DNA from: Pseudomonas viridiflava
GTDB lineage: Bacteria; Pseudomonadota; Gammaproteobacteria; Pseudomonadales; Pseudomonadaceae
Length of the DNA stretch: 54,864 nucleotides
Assembly: GCF_900582195.1 (NCBI RefSeq)
Contig: NZ_UTHA01000286.1
Span: 1 to 54,864, forward strand
Direction of reading: 5' to 3'
The notes below the pieces were generated by a model. It made no database searches and was not told the origin of the DNA. It saw nothing but the letters and a program-made list of their open reading frames with translations. Shown here one piece after another: positions 1 through 8,317 of the stretch (positions are counted from its first letter, which is position 1; each line of letters opens with the position of its first letter). Position numbers and translations under genes: made by a program.

Positions 1-1845
1 CTGCTCGCCAGGTCCGCGCTTGCTGTAGATCTCCAGGAACGACCAGACCCGCCGCTGCAAAAGCAGATACGCTTCATGAAATTCCGGGGTTCGACTCAAT
101 TGCCGGATCGCGTCCAGCAGGCGCGAGTCAGGGCCGAAGCTGTCCCAGAGTTTCAATTTGTCAGTCAAATCCTGGCCGGGCGGCACATTACGCAGCCAAA
201 GGTTTGCCGACCGGTCAGTACTGGGTTCTCCCAGCCAGATATCCGTGCCCGTTTCCATACGTGCGTGGATCAGCCGTCGCAGGGAGGAAGGATCGGTAAC
301 AGGATTGCCACTGAGCTTGAACCCGGCTCTGAGCTCAATGGATTCGGGAATAGATGTAATTCGATTGTTCGTCAGATCCAGCACCTTCCCCGGAATCTCG
401 TGGGTAATGCCCTCCGGAAATCTGTCTAACCGTGCGTTGGAAAGATCCAGCTCCTGCAGCGCTGTCATTCCCTTGAGTGAAGGTGCGACCGAAAGCGCAT
501 TGTCGCCCAGTCTCAATACCTCCAGCCTTGACAGCCCGTTGTCGGCATCAAGCCCGATAGGGAGACGGGTTATTCCAGATCCTGTCAGGTCTAACACGCG
601 CAACCCGGTCATCCCGGAGATGTCCGGATCCGTTAGCAAAACAACGCTCGGGTATTGAAGAGATAACCGAGCGCGCACGTCGTCGGTATAAATATCAAAT
701 TTTGCCGCCTGTATTTTACCTAGCCTCAACTCCTGCAGTCCGGGCATGCCCCTCAGCGAAAAGTCGTCCTGAAAATCACAATCGGGCAGGTTCAATTCTC
801 GTAAACGGGGGAGCCTCGCTAATTGCTCGGCAAAGCCCGGCCCCACATCGAGTCTTGAGTAAAAACGCTCAGAGGCCCGTAAGGATTTTATGGTGAACAT
901 CTGGCTTGTTACCGTCAGACTTTCAATGTTGGGAAATTGCGCAAAAAACACTTCCGGGTTCAGCGGTGCATAACCTCTTAAAGTCAAAGAAACGACTGAG
1001 TTGAATTTCAATGAAAGCAGCTTATCGACTGGCCACAGCGTGAGATTGAGTTCCAGCCTGAAGCCCGATAGCCGCCCATCGCTATAGACCCGCTGATCTG
1101 GCTGGCTTTGCCACGTGTACACTTGGCGTAGCGTGCTCCACATGTCAAACGCCTCCTCTATCTCACTGGACCCTTGTTTGTGACTTTGGTGGCGCGGGAG
1201 GCTGACGTGTTCGCTGCCCAGTTGCGGTAACCCAAGCTGAATCCGCTTGAGTTCCACATCTGCTACATCCTTGTCACCAAACCGGGCGATGAAAGCATCC
1301 GCGTCCAGATCGGTCGCTTCCGGAAGGTATCTTCGAACCTGCGCTCGGGTAGTTGGCTCAACCAGCGTTCGCTGGTACCAAAGACCGCTATCGGCGTTAC
1401 GTAGCATCACCGGGCCTAAAAGCAGCTCGCTTGGCCGTCGGGCATGATGCAATCCAGTCTTCGGATCCACGGCGACAGGAACAAAAACGCTATCGGACAC
1501 CTCAGCGTAGGGGCGATTGTTAAAAACCCTTAAACCTTCGCCGTTGACTTCAGGAAGTAACGCCTGGACGGGGATTACGTAATCATCCAGCGACGGTTGA
1601 GGTGCCAGCCGAGGAGTTTGAACGGGAGCCGTGTGTACGACGACGGCCGGAGCCGCATGGACGGGTTCAATGTCTGGAGTGCCGGATCCCCCGGCTTGCG
1701 GCTGCGGATCGTAGTGAGTAGTACCTGAGTCAACGCCTCTGCGGCCTGAGGAACCGGGTAGCGAAGTGTCCACCTCCACCGGCCGATTCGAGCTGCCGGG
1801 GCCTTCCACGTGAGCACCGCCACCACGCGATGATTTTACTGGCAT
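1..1845 (-). CDS. LRR effector-like protein, copy A (partial, C-terminus beyond window edge)
   Basis: Open reading frame of 615 codons from ATG at 1845 running without a stop off the left edge, so the C-terminus is missing. It is a near copy of the complete gene at 1958-3979: the first ~190 residues and the stretch from the last LRRs to the edge are almost identical, while the LRR core in between (roughly bases 540-1300) has diverged and is 11 codons shorter overall. Residues 1-80 are Pro/Gly-rich and probably disordered; then comes a module with LRVFNNR.YAEV and GLHHARRPSELLLGPVML, typical of Pseudomonas dermonecrotic/NEL-type LRR proteins; then LRRs such as LPRLRELNLPDCDF and GLRVLDLTGSGITRLP. 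An AAGGA Shine-Dalgarno precedes the ATG. No signal peptide is seen. Host-interaction or contact-dependent function is inference only. Confidence 0.85.
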   Translation of the reverse strand, partial: MPVKSSRGGGAHVEGPGSSNRPVEVDTSLPGSSGRRGVDSGTTHYDPQPQAGGSGTPDIEPVHAAPAVVVHTAPVQTPRLAPQPSLDDYVIPVQALLPEVNGEGLRVFNNRPYAEVSDSVFVPVAVDPKTGLHHARRPSELLLGPVMLRNADSGLWYQRTLVEPTTRAQVRRYLPEATDLDADAFIARFGDKDVADVELKRIQLGLPQLGSEHVSLPRHQSHKQGSSEIEEAFDMWSTLRQVYTWQSQPDQRVYSDGRLSGFRLELNLTLWPVDKLLSLKFNSVVSLTLRGYAPLNPEVFFAQFPNIESLTVTSQMFTIKSLRASERFYSRLDVGPGFAEQLARLPRLRELNLPDCDFQDDFSLRGMPGLQELRLGKIQAAKFDIYTDDVRARLSLQYPSVVLLTDPDISGMTGLRVLDLTGSGITRLPIGLDADNGLSRLEVLRLGDNALSVAPSLKGMTALQELDLSNARLDRFPEGITHEIPGKVLDLTNNRITSIPESIELRAGFKLSGNPVTDPSSLRRLIHARMETGTDIWLGEPSTDRSANLWLRNVPPGQDLTDKLKLWDSFGPDSRLLDAIRQLSRTPEFHEAYLLLQRRVWSFLEIYSKRGPGEQ

Positions 1846-1957
1846 GTTTTTTCATCCTTGAAAAAGTCGCCCCAGGCATTCGTGCAAGGGACGAAGGGTT
1901 TGGCATCCTGCCGATATCTATGGAGCGCCACGCTTTGGCATTGCCCGTCGAGACCCT

Positions 1958-3979
1958 TTACGGATCAAGCCTCGGACGCTTGGGTAAATGATGCAGAGGT
2001 GGATTTTGCCGCCCCGAGTCATATTCCCGGATCTCGGCTTCCAGCCTGTCGAGCATTTTTCCGGGGCTCGGCTCTGTGAACAAAATGGTGTCGAGCCGTG
2101 CCTGCTCGCCAGGTTCGCGCTTGCTGTAGATCTCGAGGAACGACCAGACCCGCCGCCGCAAAAGCAGATACGCTTCATGAAATTCCGGGGTTCGACTCAA
2201 TTGCCGGATCGCGTCCAGCAGGAGCGAGTCAGGGCCGAAGCTGTCCCAGAGTTTCAGTTTGTCAGTCAAATCCTGGCCGGGCGGCACATTATGCAGCCAA
2301 AGGTTTGCCGACCGGTCAGTACTGGGTTCTCCCAGCCAGATATCCGTGCCCGTTTCCATACGTGCGTGGATCAGCCGTCGCAGGGAAGAAGGATCGGTAA
2401 CAGGATTGCCACTGAGCTTGAACCCGGCTCTGAGCTCAATGGATTCGGGAATAGATGTAATTCGATTGTTCGTCAGATCCAGCACCTTCCCCGGAATCTC
2501 GTGGGTGATGCCCTCCGGAAATCTGTCTAACCGTGCATTGGAAAGATCCAGCTCCTGCAGCGCAGTCATTCCTTTGAGTGAAGGTGCGACCGAAAGCGCA
2601 TTGTCGCCCAGTCTCAGTATTTCCAGTCTTGACCGCGCATTGTCGGAATCAACCCCACCAGGGAGACGGGTTATTCCGGTTCGTGTCAGATCCAATACAC
2701 GCAACTCAGTCATCCTGGTAACGTCAGGTGCCACCAGCAAAAAATCATTCCGATGCAGATCAAGCACCTGTAAGCGCGAAGGACTGGGCAATTCATTCAA
2801 CACGCCAGCAAGATCCGGAATGCCTAATGTGTTACCAAGCCTCAACACTTGCAATTCGGTCATGCCGCTCACCGAAAACCGGGCGGGAAAGTTACAATCC
2901 TGCAGGCTCAGCACTCGTAAACGGGGCAGTCCGTTCAATAGCGTCGCAAAGCGCGAATTGATACTGAGTCTTGATTGAAGAATCTGATACCGAGAATGCC
3001 CAGCGGCGTGATCCCAAACATGTTGCCCGGTGGCGAATTGCTCGCTTGTTACCGTCAGACTTTCAATGTTGGGAAATTGGGCAAAAAACACTTCAGGATC
3101 CAGCGGCGCATTTCCTCTTAAAGAAAGCTCAACCACTGATTTGAATTTCAATGAAAGCAGCTGGTTGACTGGCCACAGCATGAGATTGATGTCCAGCTTG
3201 TAACCCGACAGTTGCCCATCACGATAGACCCGCAGATCAGGCTGACCTTGCCACGTGTAGAGTTGGCGTAGCGTGTTCCACAGGTCATTTGCCTCACGCA
3301 TATTAGGGAAATTGGCGTAGGCATGGGACGGGGCGTGGACGTGTTCGCTACCCAGTTGCGGTAACCCAAGCTGAATCCGCTTGAGTTCGAGTTCCGCCAC
3401 GTCCCGGTCATCGAACCGGGCAATGAAATCATCCGCGTGTTGATCGGTCATCTCCGGAAGATAACTTCGGACCTGCGCTCGAGTGGTTGGCTCAACCAGC
3501 GTTCGCTGGTACCAAAGACCGCTATCGGCGTTACGCAGCATCACCGGGCCTAAAAGCAGCTCACTTGGCCGTCGGGCATGATGCAATCCAGTCTTCGGAT
3601 CCACGGCGACAGGAACCAACTCGCCATCGGCCACTTCAGCGTAGGTGCGATTGTTAAAAACCCTTAAACCTTCGTCGTTGACTTTTCCGAGTATTTCCAT
3701 GGGGGAGATTACGTAATCATCCAGCGACGGTTGAGGTGCCAGCCGAGGAGTTTGAACGGGAGCCGTGTGTACGACGACAGCCGGAGCCGCATGGACGGGT
3801 TCAATGTCTGGAGTGCCGGATCCCCCGGCTTGCGGCTGCGGATCGTAGTGAGTAGTACCTGAGTCAACGCCTCTGCGGCCTGAGGAACCGGGGAGCGAAG
3901 TGTCCACCTCCACCGGCCGATTCGAGCTGCCGGGGCCTTCCACGTGAGCACCGCCACCGCGCGATGATTTTACTGGCAT
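1958..3979 (-). CDS. LRR effector-like protein, copy B, with NEL-type front lobe but no catalytic Cys
   Basis: Complete 673-residue protein. Residues 1-80 are low-complexity; ~85-170 hold the module LRVFNNRTYAEV ... GLHHARRPSELLLGPVML found in Pseudomonas LRR/NEL and dermonecrotic-toxin-like proteins; ~350-530 are leucine-rich repeats (LPRLRVLSLQDCNF, ELRVLDLTRTGITRLP, ALQELDLSNARLDRFP). The C-terminal ~120 residues (LWDSFG, SRTPEFHEAYLLLRRRVWSFLE) resemble the first helices of the NEL E3 ligase domain, but the chain stops where the catalytic Cys region should follow. The only cysteine is in an LRR (residue 362). The next start codon (copy A) is 112 bases downstream, so no missing domain can follow. 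AAGGA lies about ten bases before the ATG. The upstream ~50 bases are also duplicated in front of copy A, so the unit of duplication included the leader. Role unknown; an effector or its inhibitor is possible. Confidence 0.85.
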   Translation of the reverse strand: MPVKSSRGGGAHVEGPGSSNRPVEVDTSLPGSSGRRGVDSGTTHYDPQPQAGGSGTPDIEPVHAAPAVVVHTAPVQTPRLAPQPSLDDYVISPMEILGKVNDEGLRVFNNRTYAEVADGELVPVAVDPKTGLHHARRPSELLLGPVMLRNADSGLWYQRTLVEPTTRAQVRSYLPEMTDQHADDFIARFDDRDVAELELKRIQLGLPQLGSEHVHAPSHAYANFPNMREANDLWNTLRQLYTWQGQPDLRVYRDGQLSGYKLDINLMLWPVNQLLSLKFKSVVELSLRGNAPLDPEVFFAQFPNIESLTVTSEQFATGQHVWDHAAGHSRYQILQSRLSINSRFATLLNGLPRLRVLSLQDCNFPARFSVSGMTELQVLRLGNTLGIPDLAGVLNELPSPSRLQVLDLHRNDFLLVAPDVTRMTELRVLDLTRTGITRLPGGVDSDNARSRLEILRLGDNALSVAPSLKGMTALQELDLSNARLDRFPEGITHEIPGKVLDLTNNRITSIPESIELRAGFKLSGNPVTDPSSLRRLIHARMETGTDIWLGEPSTDRSANLWLHNVPPGQDLTDKLKLWDSFGPDSLLLDAIRQLSRTPEFHEAYLLLRRRVWSFLEIYSKREPGEQARLDTILFTEPSPGKMLDRLEAEIREYDSGRQNPPLHHLPKRPRLDP

Positions 3980-4173
3980 GTTTTTTCATCCTTGAAAAAG
4001 TCGCCCCAGGCATTCACCTGACGGACGAAAATATCGGCATCCTGCCGGCTTAAAAGAGGAGCGCACGATAACGTGCACAGGTCTTGAAGGAGATAGGAAA
4101 GGCAGACTGGCGCAGTGAGAAACAACGCCAGGAAACGTAGGAGAACAGGAGAGAGCGTCGGCAGTTTTTTCGA

Positions 4174-4614
4174 TCAGTCCGTTTGCAAGCGAATCTCCAG
4201 CCGCCAGCGGTCGTCGACCTTGCTGCCAGCCCAGCTTCCCTGTAATGGTCGCGCCGCCAGCACCGTCAGCAACAACCCGCCGTCGCTCATGCGCGTACGC
4301 CAGTTGACGTCTTTGCCATTGAGCTTGAGCTGGCCTTTCTGCGCCCGGCCTTCAGCCTGAAACAGCAGCGCCACCGTGCCATCGATGATCTCGCCATGCA
4401 GCTTTGGCTCATTGTTGAACCACACCACCAGCCCCTGTTCCGTGACCTCGACTTGCTGCAGCACAGTCGGGTCCGGCGTGGTCAGGCGGCCGATCATCAA
4501 GCCGATCATCAAGCCGACAATCGCCAGCGAACCGATCACTCGCGGCAATAGTTTCGAACGGTTGTCCACAGGCGGCGTAGAATGCCGCTCATCTTTACCT
4601 TCGGAGCCGTGCAT
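4174..4614 (-). CDS. Conserved small single-pass membrane protein
   Basis: 146 residues: a polar N-terminus, one membrane helix at about residues 24-43 (IGSLAIVGLMIGLMIG), then a ~100-residue soluble domain ending LEIRLQTD with several short beta-like segments. It is divergent from trmL and the two start codons overlap in the palindrome CATG at 4612-4615, so both promoters must lie inside the neighbouring gene or one start is wrong. AAGGA about eleven bases upstream supports this ATG. Topology suggests the C-terminal domain is periplasmic (inference). I do not recognise a named family; a hypothetical protein commonly sits beside trmL in Pseudomonas. Function not assignable. Confidence 0.7.
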   Translation of the reverse strand: MHGSEGKDERHSTPPVDNRSKLLPRVIGSLAIVGLMIGLMIGRLTTPDPTVLQQVEVTEQGLVVWFNNEPKLHGEIIDGTVALLFQAEGRAQKGQLKLNGKDVNWRTRMSDGGLLLTVLAARPLQGSWAGSKVDDRWRLEIRLQTD

Positions 4615-5068
4615 GTTTCACGTCATCCTTTTTCAACCAGAAATTCCGCCGAATACCGGCAACGTTATCAGGCTGTGCGCCAACAGCGGCTGCCACCTGC
4701 ATTTGATCGAACCGCTGGGCTTCGAGATGGACGACAAGCGCCTGCGCCGTGCCGGTCTCGACTACCACGAATATGCCACGCTGCAGCGTCACGCGGACTT
4801 GAAAAGTTGCCTGGAAAGCCTGGGCAACCCGCGACTGTTTGCGTTTACCACCAAAGGTTCGCGACCGTTTCATGATGCCGATTTTGTTCCAGGCGATGCG
4901 TTCATCTTCGGCCCGGAAAGCCGCGGCCTGCCGCCGGAAGTGCTCGACGCACTCCCCGCCGGCCAGCGCCTGCGCCTGCCGATGCGCGAAGGCTGCCGCA
5001 GCCTGAACCTGTCCAACACCGTCGCGGTCGCCGTGTATGAGGCCTGGCGCCAGAACGACTTCAAGTGA
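4613..5068 (+). CDS. trmL: tRNA (cytidine(34)-2'-O)-methyltransferase TrmL
   Basis: 151 residues, the usual length for TrmL/YibK, a SPOUT-fold methyltransferase that 2'-O-methylates the wobble nucleotide of leucine tRNAs. The N-terminus MFHVILFQPEIPPNTGNVIR and the trefoil-knot motifs GPESRGLP and LRLPMREGCRSLNLSNTVAV bind S-adenosylmethionine. The start at 4613 is chosen because the chain begins exactly as in the family and GGAG lies six bases upstream; an in-frame open stretch reaching back to 4376 is not coding. It is convergent with secB, with a REP doublet between them. The yib/secB neighbourhood is conserved between enterics and pseudomonads. Confidence 0.96.
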   Translation: MFHVILFQPEIPPNTGNVIRLCANSGCHLHLIEPLGFEMDDKRLRRAGLDYHEYATLQRHADLKSCLESLGNPRLFAFTTKGSRPFHDADFVPGDAFIFGPESRGLPPEVLDALPAGQRLRLPMREGCRSLNLSNTVAVAVYEAWRQNDFK

Positions 5069-5081
5069 CACCGCAAAACAA

Positions 5082-5172
5082 ATGTGGGAGCGAGCCTGCT
5101 CGCGAATACGGCGTGTCAGGCAACATTGATGTGTCTGACAGACCGCTTTCGCGAGCAGGCTCGCTCCCACAT
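5082..5172. repeat. REP doublet (fluorescens-type)
   Basis: Two 24-base arms (5082-5105 and 5149-5172) are perfect inverted copies: ATGTGGGAGCGAGCCTGCTC followed by GCGA, and its reverse complement, separated by 43 bases. The same arm recurs at four other intergenic sites in the window. It lies between the convergent ends of trmL and secB, where it can also form a long hairpin in either transcript. This is a REPIN-like unit, mobilised in trans by RAYT transposases in this group (family knowledge; no RAYT gene is in the window). Confidence 0.93.
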
Positions 5173-5191
5173 GGGGTGTTGCTGAACCGTC

Positions 5192-5677
5192 TTACTGAAC
5201 GGTTGGCGTCTCGCCGCTTTCCTGCATGCGTTGCAGCTCTTGCGCGTACAGGGCGTCGAAGTTCACCGGGGCCAGCATCAGCGCCGGGAACGAACCACGG
5301 GTCACCAGGCTGTCCAGGGTTTCACGCGCGTACGGGAACAGGATGTTCGGGCAGAACGCACCCAGGGTGTGGCTCATCGAAGCCGCGTCCAGGTTCTTGA
5401 TAAGGAAAATACCAGCCTGTTGCACTTCAGCGATGAAAGCGACTTCTTCACCGTTTTTCACGGTGACGGACAGGGTCAGCACGACTTCGTAGAAATCACC
5501 TTCCAGTGCTTTCTGACGTGTGTTCAGATCCAGTGCAACGGCCGGATCCCACTGCTGACGGAAGATCGCCGGGCTTTTCGGGGCTTCGAAGGACAGGTCG
5601 CGTACGTAGATGCGCTGCAAGGAGAATTGCGGTGCGGTTTCTTCTTCGCTGGCTGCAGTGTTCTGTTGGTCAGTCAT
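5192..5677 (-). CDS. secB: Protein-export chaperone SecB
   Basis: 161 residues. SecB is the cytoplasmic tetrameric chaperone that keeps preproteins unfolded and passes them to SecA. The family core is clear: FSLQRIYVRDLSFEAPKSP near the N-terminus, VVLTLSVTVKNGEEVAFIAEV in the beta sheet, and GAFCPNILFPYARETLDSLV followed by FPALMLAPVNFDALY. The acidic, low-complexity ends are usual. It is the last gene of a leftward set rhodanese-grxC-secB, the same order as yibN-grxC-secB in Escherichia coli; 57 bases separate it from grxC. Start is the ATG at 5677. Confidence 0.97.
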   Translation of the reverse strand: MTDQQNTAASEEETAPQFSLQRIYVRDLSFEAPKSPAIFRQQWDPAVALDLNTRQKALEGDFYEVVLTLSVTVKNGEEVAFIAEVQQAGIFLIKNLDAASMSHTLGAFCPNILFPYARETLDSLVTRGSFPALMLAPVNFDALYAQELQRMQESGETPTVQ

Positions 5678-5734
5678 CTCAGATCCTTATCGATCTTGGG
5701 TCTTTTAGGGAGTGCTGTACGTAGGTGCAGCCGT

Positions 5735-5989
5735 TCAGGCCTTGAGCAGCGCGTCGAGCTTGCCGGCGCGCTCCAGGGCAAATAAATCGTCACAACCGCC
5801 GATGTGCTTGCTGCCGATCCAGATCTGCGGCACGGACGTGCGCCCGGCTTTCTGGGTCATTTCGGCGCGCACCTGCGGCTTGCCATCGACCTTGATCTCT
5901 GTGAAGGCCACGCCTTTGTTCTCGAGCAGGTACTTGGCGCGCGAGCAGTAAGGGCAGTAATCGCTGGAGTAGACGATGACCTCGCTCAT
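5735..5989 (-). CDS. grxC: Glutaredoxin 3
   Basis: 84 residues, a single thioredoxin-fold domain. The dithiol active site CPYC is at residues 12-15 (YSSDYCPYCSRAKYLL), followed by the glutathione-binding TSVPQIWIG segment with its cis-proline and the GGCDDL motif. It reduces protein disulfides and ribonucleotide reductase at the expense of glutathione in the cytoplasm. The ATG at 5989 is one base from the stop of the rhodanese gene (5991), so the two are very likely co-transcribed and perhaps translationally coupled. Length and motifs are fully standard. Confidence 0.97.
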   Translation of the reverse strand: MSEVIVYSSDYCPYCSRAKYLLENKGVAFTEIKVDGKPQVRAEMTQKAGRTSVPQIWIGSKHIGGCDDLFALERAGKLDALLKA

Positions 5990-5990
5990 A

Positions 5991-6404
5991 TCACTTCACC
6001 AGCGGCAGGTTGTCGCCTTTCCAGCTGGAAATCCCGCCGGACAGCTTGGCGGCGGTGAAGCCGGATTTCATCAGCTCGCGGGCGTGGGTGCCGGCGGTCT
6101 GGCCCAGGGCGTCGACCAGAATGATGGTCTTGGCCTTGTGTTTTTCCAGCTCGGCGACGCGCGCCGCCAGTTTGTCCTGGGGAATGTTCACCGCGCCAAC
6201 GATGTGGCCAGCAGCGAAATCCTTGGCCGGACGGATGTCCACCACCACGCCTGCATCTTTATTGACCAGTGCGGTCAGCTCGCCGGTGCTCAGGCTTTTA
6301 CCGCCGCCCTGCATCGTGTGCGCCAGCAGCAGAGCCAGCAGTACGACGAAGATACCGACAAGAATGTAGTGGTTAGTGGCAAATTCAATCAGGTGAGCAA
6401 CCAT
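5991..6404 (-). CDS. Membrane-anchored rhodanese-like protein (YibN type), no active-site Cys
   Basis: 137 residues from the ATG at 6404; a longer open frame back to 6452 starts with residues unlike the family. One N-terminal membrane helix (about residues 10-30) precedes a rhodanese fold with VVVDIRPAKDFAAGHIVGAV and LSGGISSWKGDNLPLV. In active sulfurtransferases a cysteine sits in the loop after the central strand; here the loop reads VDALGQTAGTHA and the whole protein has no cysteine, so sulfur transfer by the usual mechanism is not possible. It heads the leftward set with grxC and secB, matching the enteric yibN-grxC-secB order, and faces gpmI across a 153-base promoter region. Confidence 0.9.
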   Translation of the reverse strand: MVAHLIEFATNHYILVGIFVVLLALLLAHTMQGGGKSLSTGELTALVNKDAGVVVDIRPAKDFAAGHIVGAVNIPQDKLAARVAELEKHKAKTIILVDALGQTAGTHARELMKSGFTAAKLSGGISSWKGDNLPLVK

Positions 6405-6557
6405 CGAAGGAGGTTCCAGGGCGTTAAAATGTCGGCCAGTATACACAGCCACTATGGTCGGCCAAACCCCGTCCGGCGGTGACGCGGTCGGAACTTAGCT
6501 TTAAACTCCAACTCCCTTTTCCATCGCCCTCTTCTTTATTAGCCACGAGTGGATTCC

Positions 6558-8087
6558 ATGACTACCACGCCTAAACCTTTGGTCCTGATGATTCTCGACG
6601 GCTTCGGTCACAGCGACAGCCCCGAATCCAACGCCGTTTTTGCGGCGAAGAAGCCTGTTCTCGATCGCCTCTGGGCCACTGTGCCGAACGGCTTGATCTC
6701 GGGCAGCGGCATGGACGTCGGTCTGCCGGACGGCCAGATGGGCAACTCCGAAGTCGGTCACATGAACCTTGGCGCCGGCCGCGTGGTGTATCAGGACTTC
6801 ACCCGAGTGACCAAATCGATCCGCGACGGCGAGTTCTTCGAGAACCCGACCATCTGCGCCGCAGTGGATAAAGCCGTGGCCGCCGGCAAAGCCGTGCACT
6901 TCATGGGCCTGCTGTCCGATGGCGGCGTGCACAGCCACCAGGACCACCTGATCGCCATGGCTGAACTGGCTTTCAAGCGCGGCGCCGAAAAAATCTATCT
7001 GCACGCCTTCCTTGATGGTCGTGACACGCCGCCGAAAAGCGCTGCATCGTCGATCGAGTTGCTCGATGCGACCTTCCAGGCACTCGGCAAGGGGCGCATC
7101 GCCAGCATTATCGGCCGTTACTTCGCCATGGACCGTGATAACCGCTGGGATCGCGTCGCTCAGGCCTACAACCTGATCGTCGACGGCAACAGCGAATTCA
7201 ACGCCGCCACCGCGCAGGAAGGTCTGGACGCTGCTTACGCTCGCGGCGAGAGCGACGAATTCGTTAAAGCCACGACCATCGGTGAGCCGGTAAAAGTCGA
7301 AGATGGCGACGCCGTGGTGTTCATGAACTTCCGCGCCGACCGTGCCCGCGAGCTGACCCGCGTATTCGTCGAAGACGACTTCAAGGATTTCGAACGCGCA
7401 CGCCAGCCGAAGCTGGCCGGTTTCGTCATGCTGACGCAATACGCGGCAAGCATTCCCGCGCCATCGGCGTTCGCTGCGGGCAGTCTGGAAAACGTGCTGG
7501 GCGACTATCTGGCGAAAAACGGCAAAACCCAGCTGCGCATCGCTGAAACCGAGAAATATGCCCACGTAACCTTCTTCTTCTCCGGCGGTCGCGAAGAACC
7601 GTTCCCGGGCGAAGAACGCATCCTGATCCCGTCGCCGAAAGTCGCCACTTATGACTTGCAGCCGGAAATGAGCGCACCTGAGGTCACCGACCGCATCGTC
7701 GACGCTATCGAAAACCAGCGTTACGACGTGATCGTGGTCAACTACGCCAACGGCGACATGGTTGGCCACAGTGGCGTGTTCGATGCGGCCGTGAAGGCAG
7801 TTGAATGCCTCGATACTTGCGTGGGTCGCATTGTCGATGCGCTGGAAAAAGTCGGTGGCGAAGCACTGATCACCGCTGACCACGGTAACGTCGAGCAAAT
7901 GGCTGACGAGTCCACCGGCCAGGCACACACCGCGCACACCACCGAGCCGGTGCCGTTCATTTATGTCGGCAAGCGCGACCTCAAGGTCCGTGAAGGCGGC
8001 GTACTGGCGGACGTGGCCCCGACCATGCTGAAACTGTTGGGTCTGGAAAAACCGGCGGAAATGACTGGCACGTCTATCCTGGTGTAA
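6558..8087 (+). CDS. gpmI: 2,3-bisphosphoglycerate-independent phosphoglycerate mutase
   Basis: 509 residues, the family length. Interconverts 3- and 2-phosphoglycerate in glycolysis/gluconeogenesis using two Mn2+ ions. Metal-binding and catalytic elements are present: LMILDGFGH at the N-terminus, the phosphoserine at Ser64 in GQMGNSEVGHMNLGAGR, HAFLDGRDTPP, FMNFRADRARE, VVNYANGDMVGHSG and ITADHGNVEQM. The ATG at 6558 is preferred over an in-frame GTG at 6549 because family members begin a few residues before the LMILDGFG strand and GAGTGGA lies just upstream. It is divergent from the rhodanese gene and first in a rightward series with the envC-like, ctpA and deacetylase genes, although a large inverted repeat separates it from the second. 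Confidence 0.97.
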   Translation: MTTTPKPLVLMILDGFGHSDSPESNAVFAAKKPVLDRLWATVPNGLISGSGMDVGLPDGQMGNSEVGHMNLGAGRVVYQDFTRVTKSIRDGEFFENPTICAAVDKAVAAGKAVHFMGLLSDGGVHSHQDHLIAMAELAFKRGAEKIYLHAFLDGRDTPPKSAASSIELLDATFQALGKGRIASIIGRYFAMDRDNRWDRVAQAYNLIVDGNSEFNAATAQEGLDAAYARGESDEFVKATTIGEPVKVEDGDAVVFMNFRADRARELTRVFVEDDFKDFERARQPKLAGFVMLTQYAASIPAPSAFAAGSLENVLGDYLAKNGKTQLRIAETEKYAHVTFFFSGGREEPFPGEERILIPSPKVATYDLQPEMSAPEVTDRIVDAIENQRYDVIVVNYANGDMVGHSGVFDAAVKAVECLDTCVGRIVDALEKVGGEALITADHGNVEQMADESTGQAHTAHTTEPVPFIYVGKRDLKVREGGVLADVAPTMLKLLGLEKPAEMTGTSILV

Positions 8088-8098
8088 TCCGCCCGACC

Positions 8099-8221
8099 AA
8101 ACACCACAAAACCCTGTGGGAGCGAGCTTGCTCGCGAATACGATGGATCAGTCGATATCAATGTCGCCTGACACACCGCTTTCGCGAGCAAGCTCGCCCC
8201 CACATTGGTTTTGTGGTGTTT
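8099..8221. repeat. REP doublet nested in an outer inverted repeat
   Basis: Inner arms 8115-8137 and 8182-8204 are the REP sequence TGTGGGAGCGAGCTTGCTCG plus CGA, with one mismatch. They are enclosed by a perfect 15-base outer inverted repeat, AAACACCACAAAACC at 8099-8113 and its complement at 8207-8221, followed by more T. The outer stem with its T-rich right end looks like a rho-independent terminator of gpmI into which the REP pair has inserted. Confidence 0.85.
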
Positions 8222-8317
8222 TTCAGGCCAGTTATCACACAGCCCCAATTGGGCGTTTTTTTTGCAGCCTCGGGCGGGCATACTAGGCCGTCCCTTACCC
8301 TGGTGCCGCCCGCCCCT

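Noticed and set aside
6501..7937. 478-codon open frame antisense to gpmI
   Set aside because: Mirror of a highly conserved enzyme in GC-rich DNA; the protein lacks recognisable motifs and has no ribosome site.
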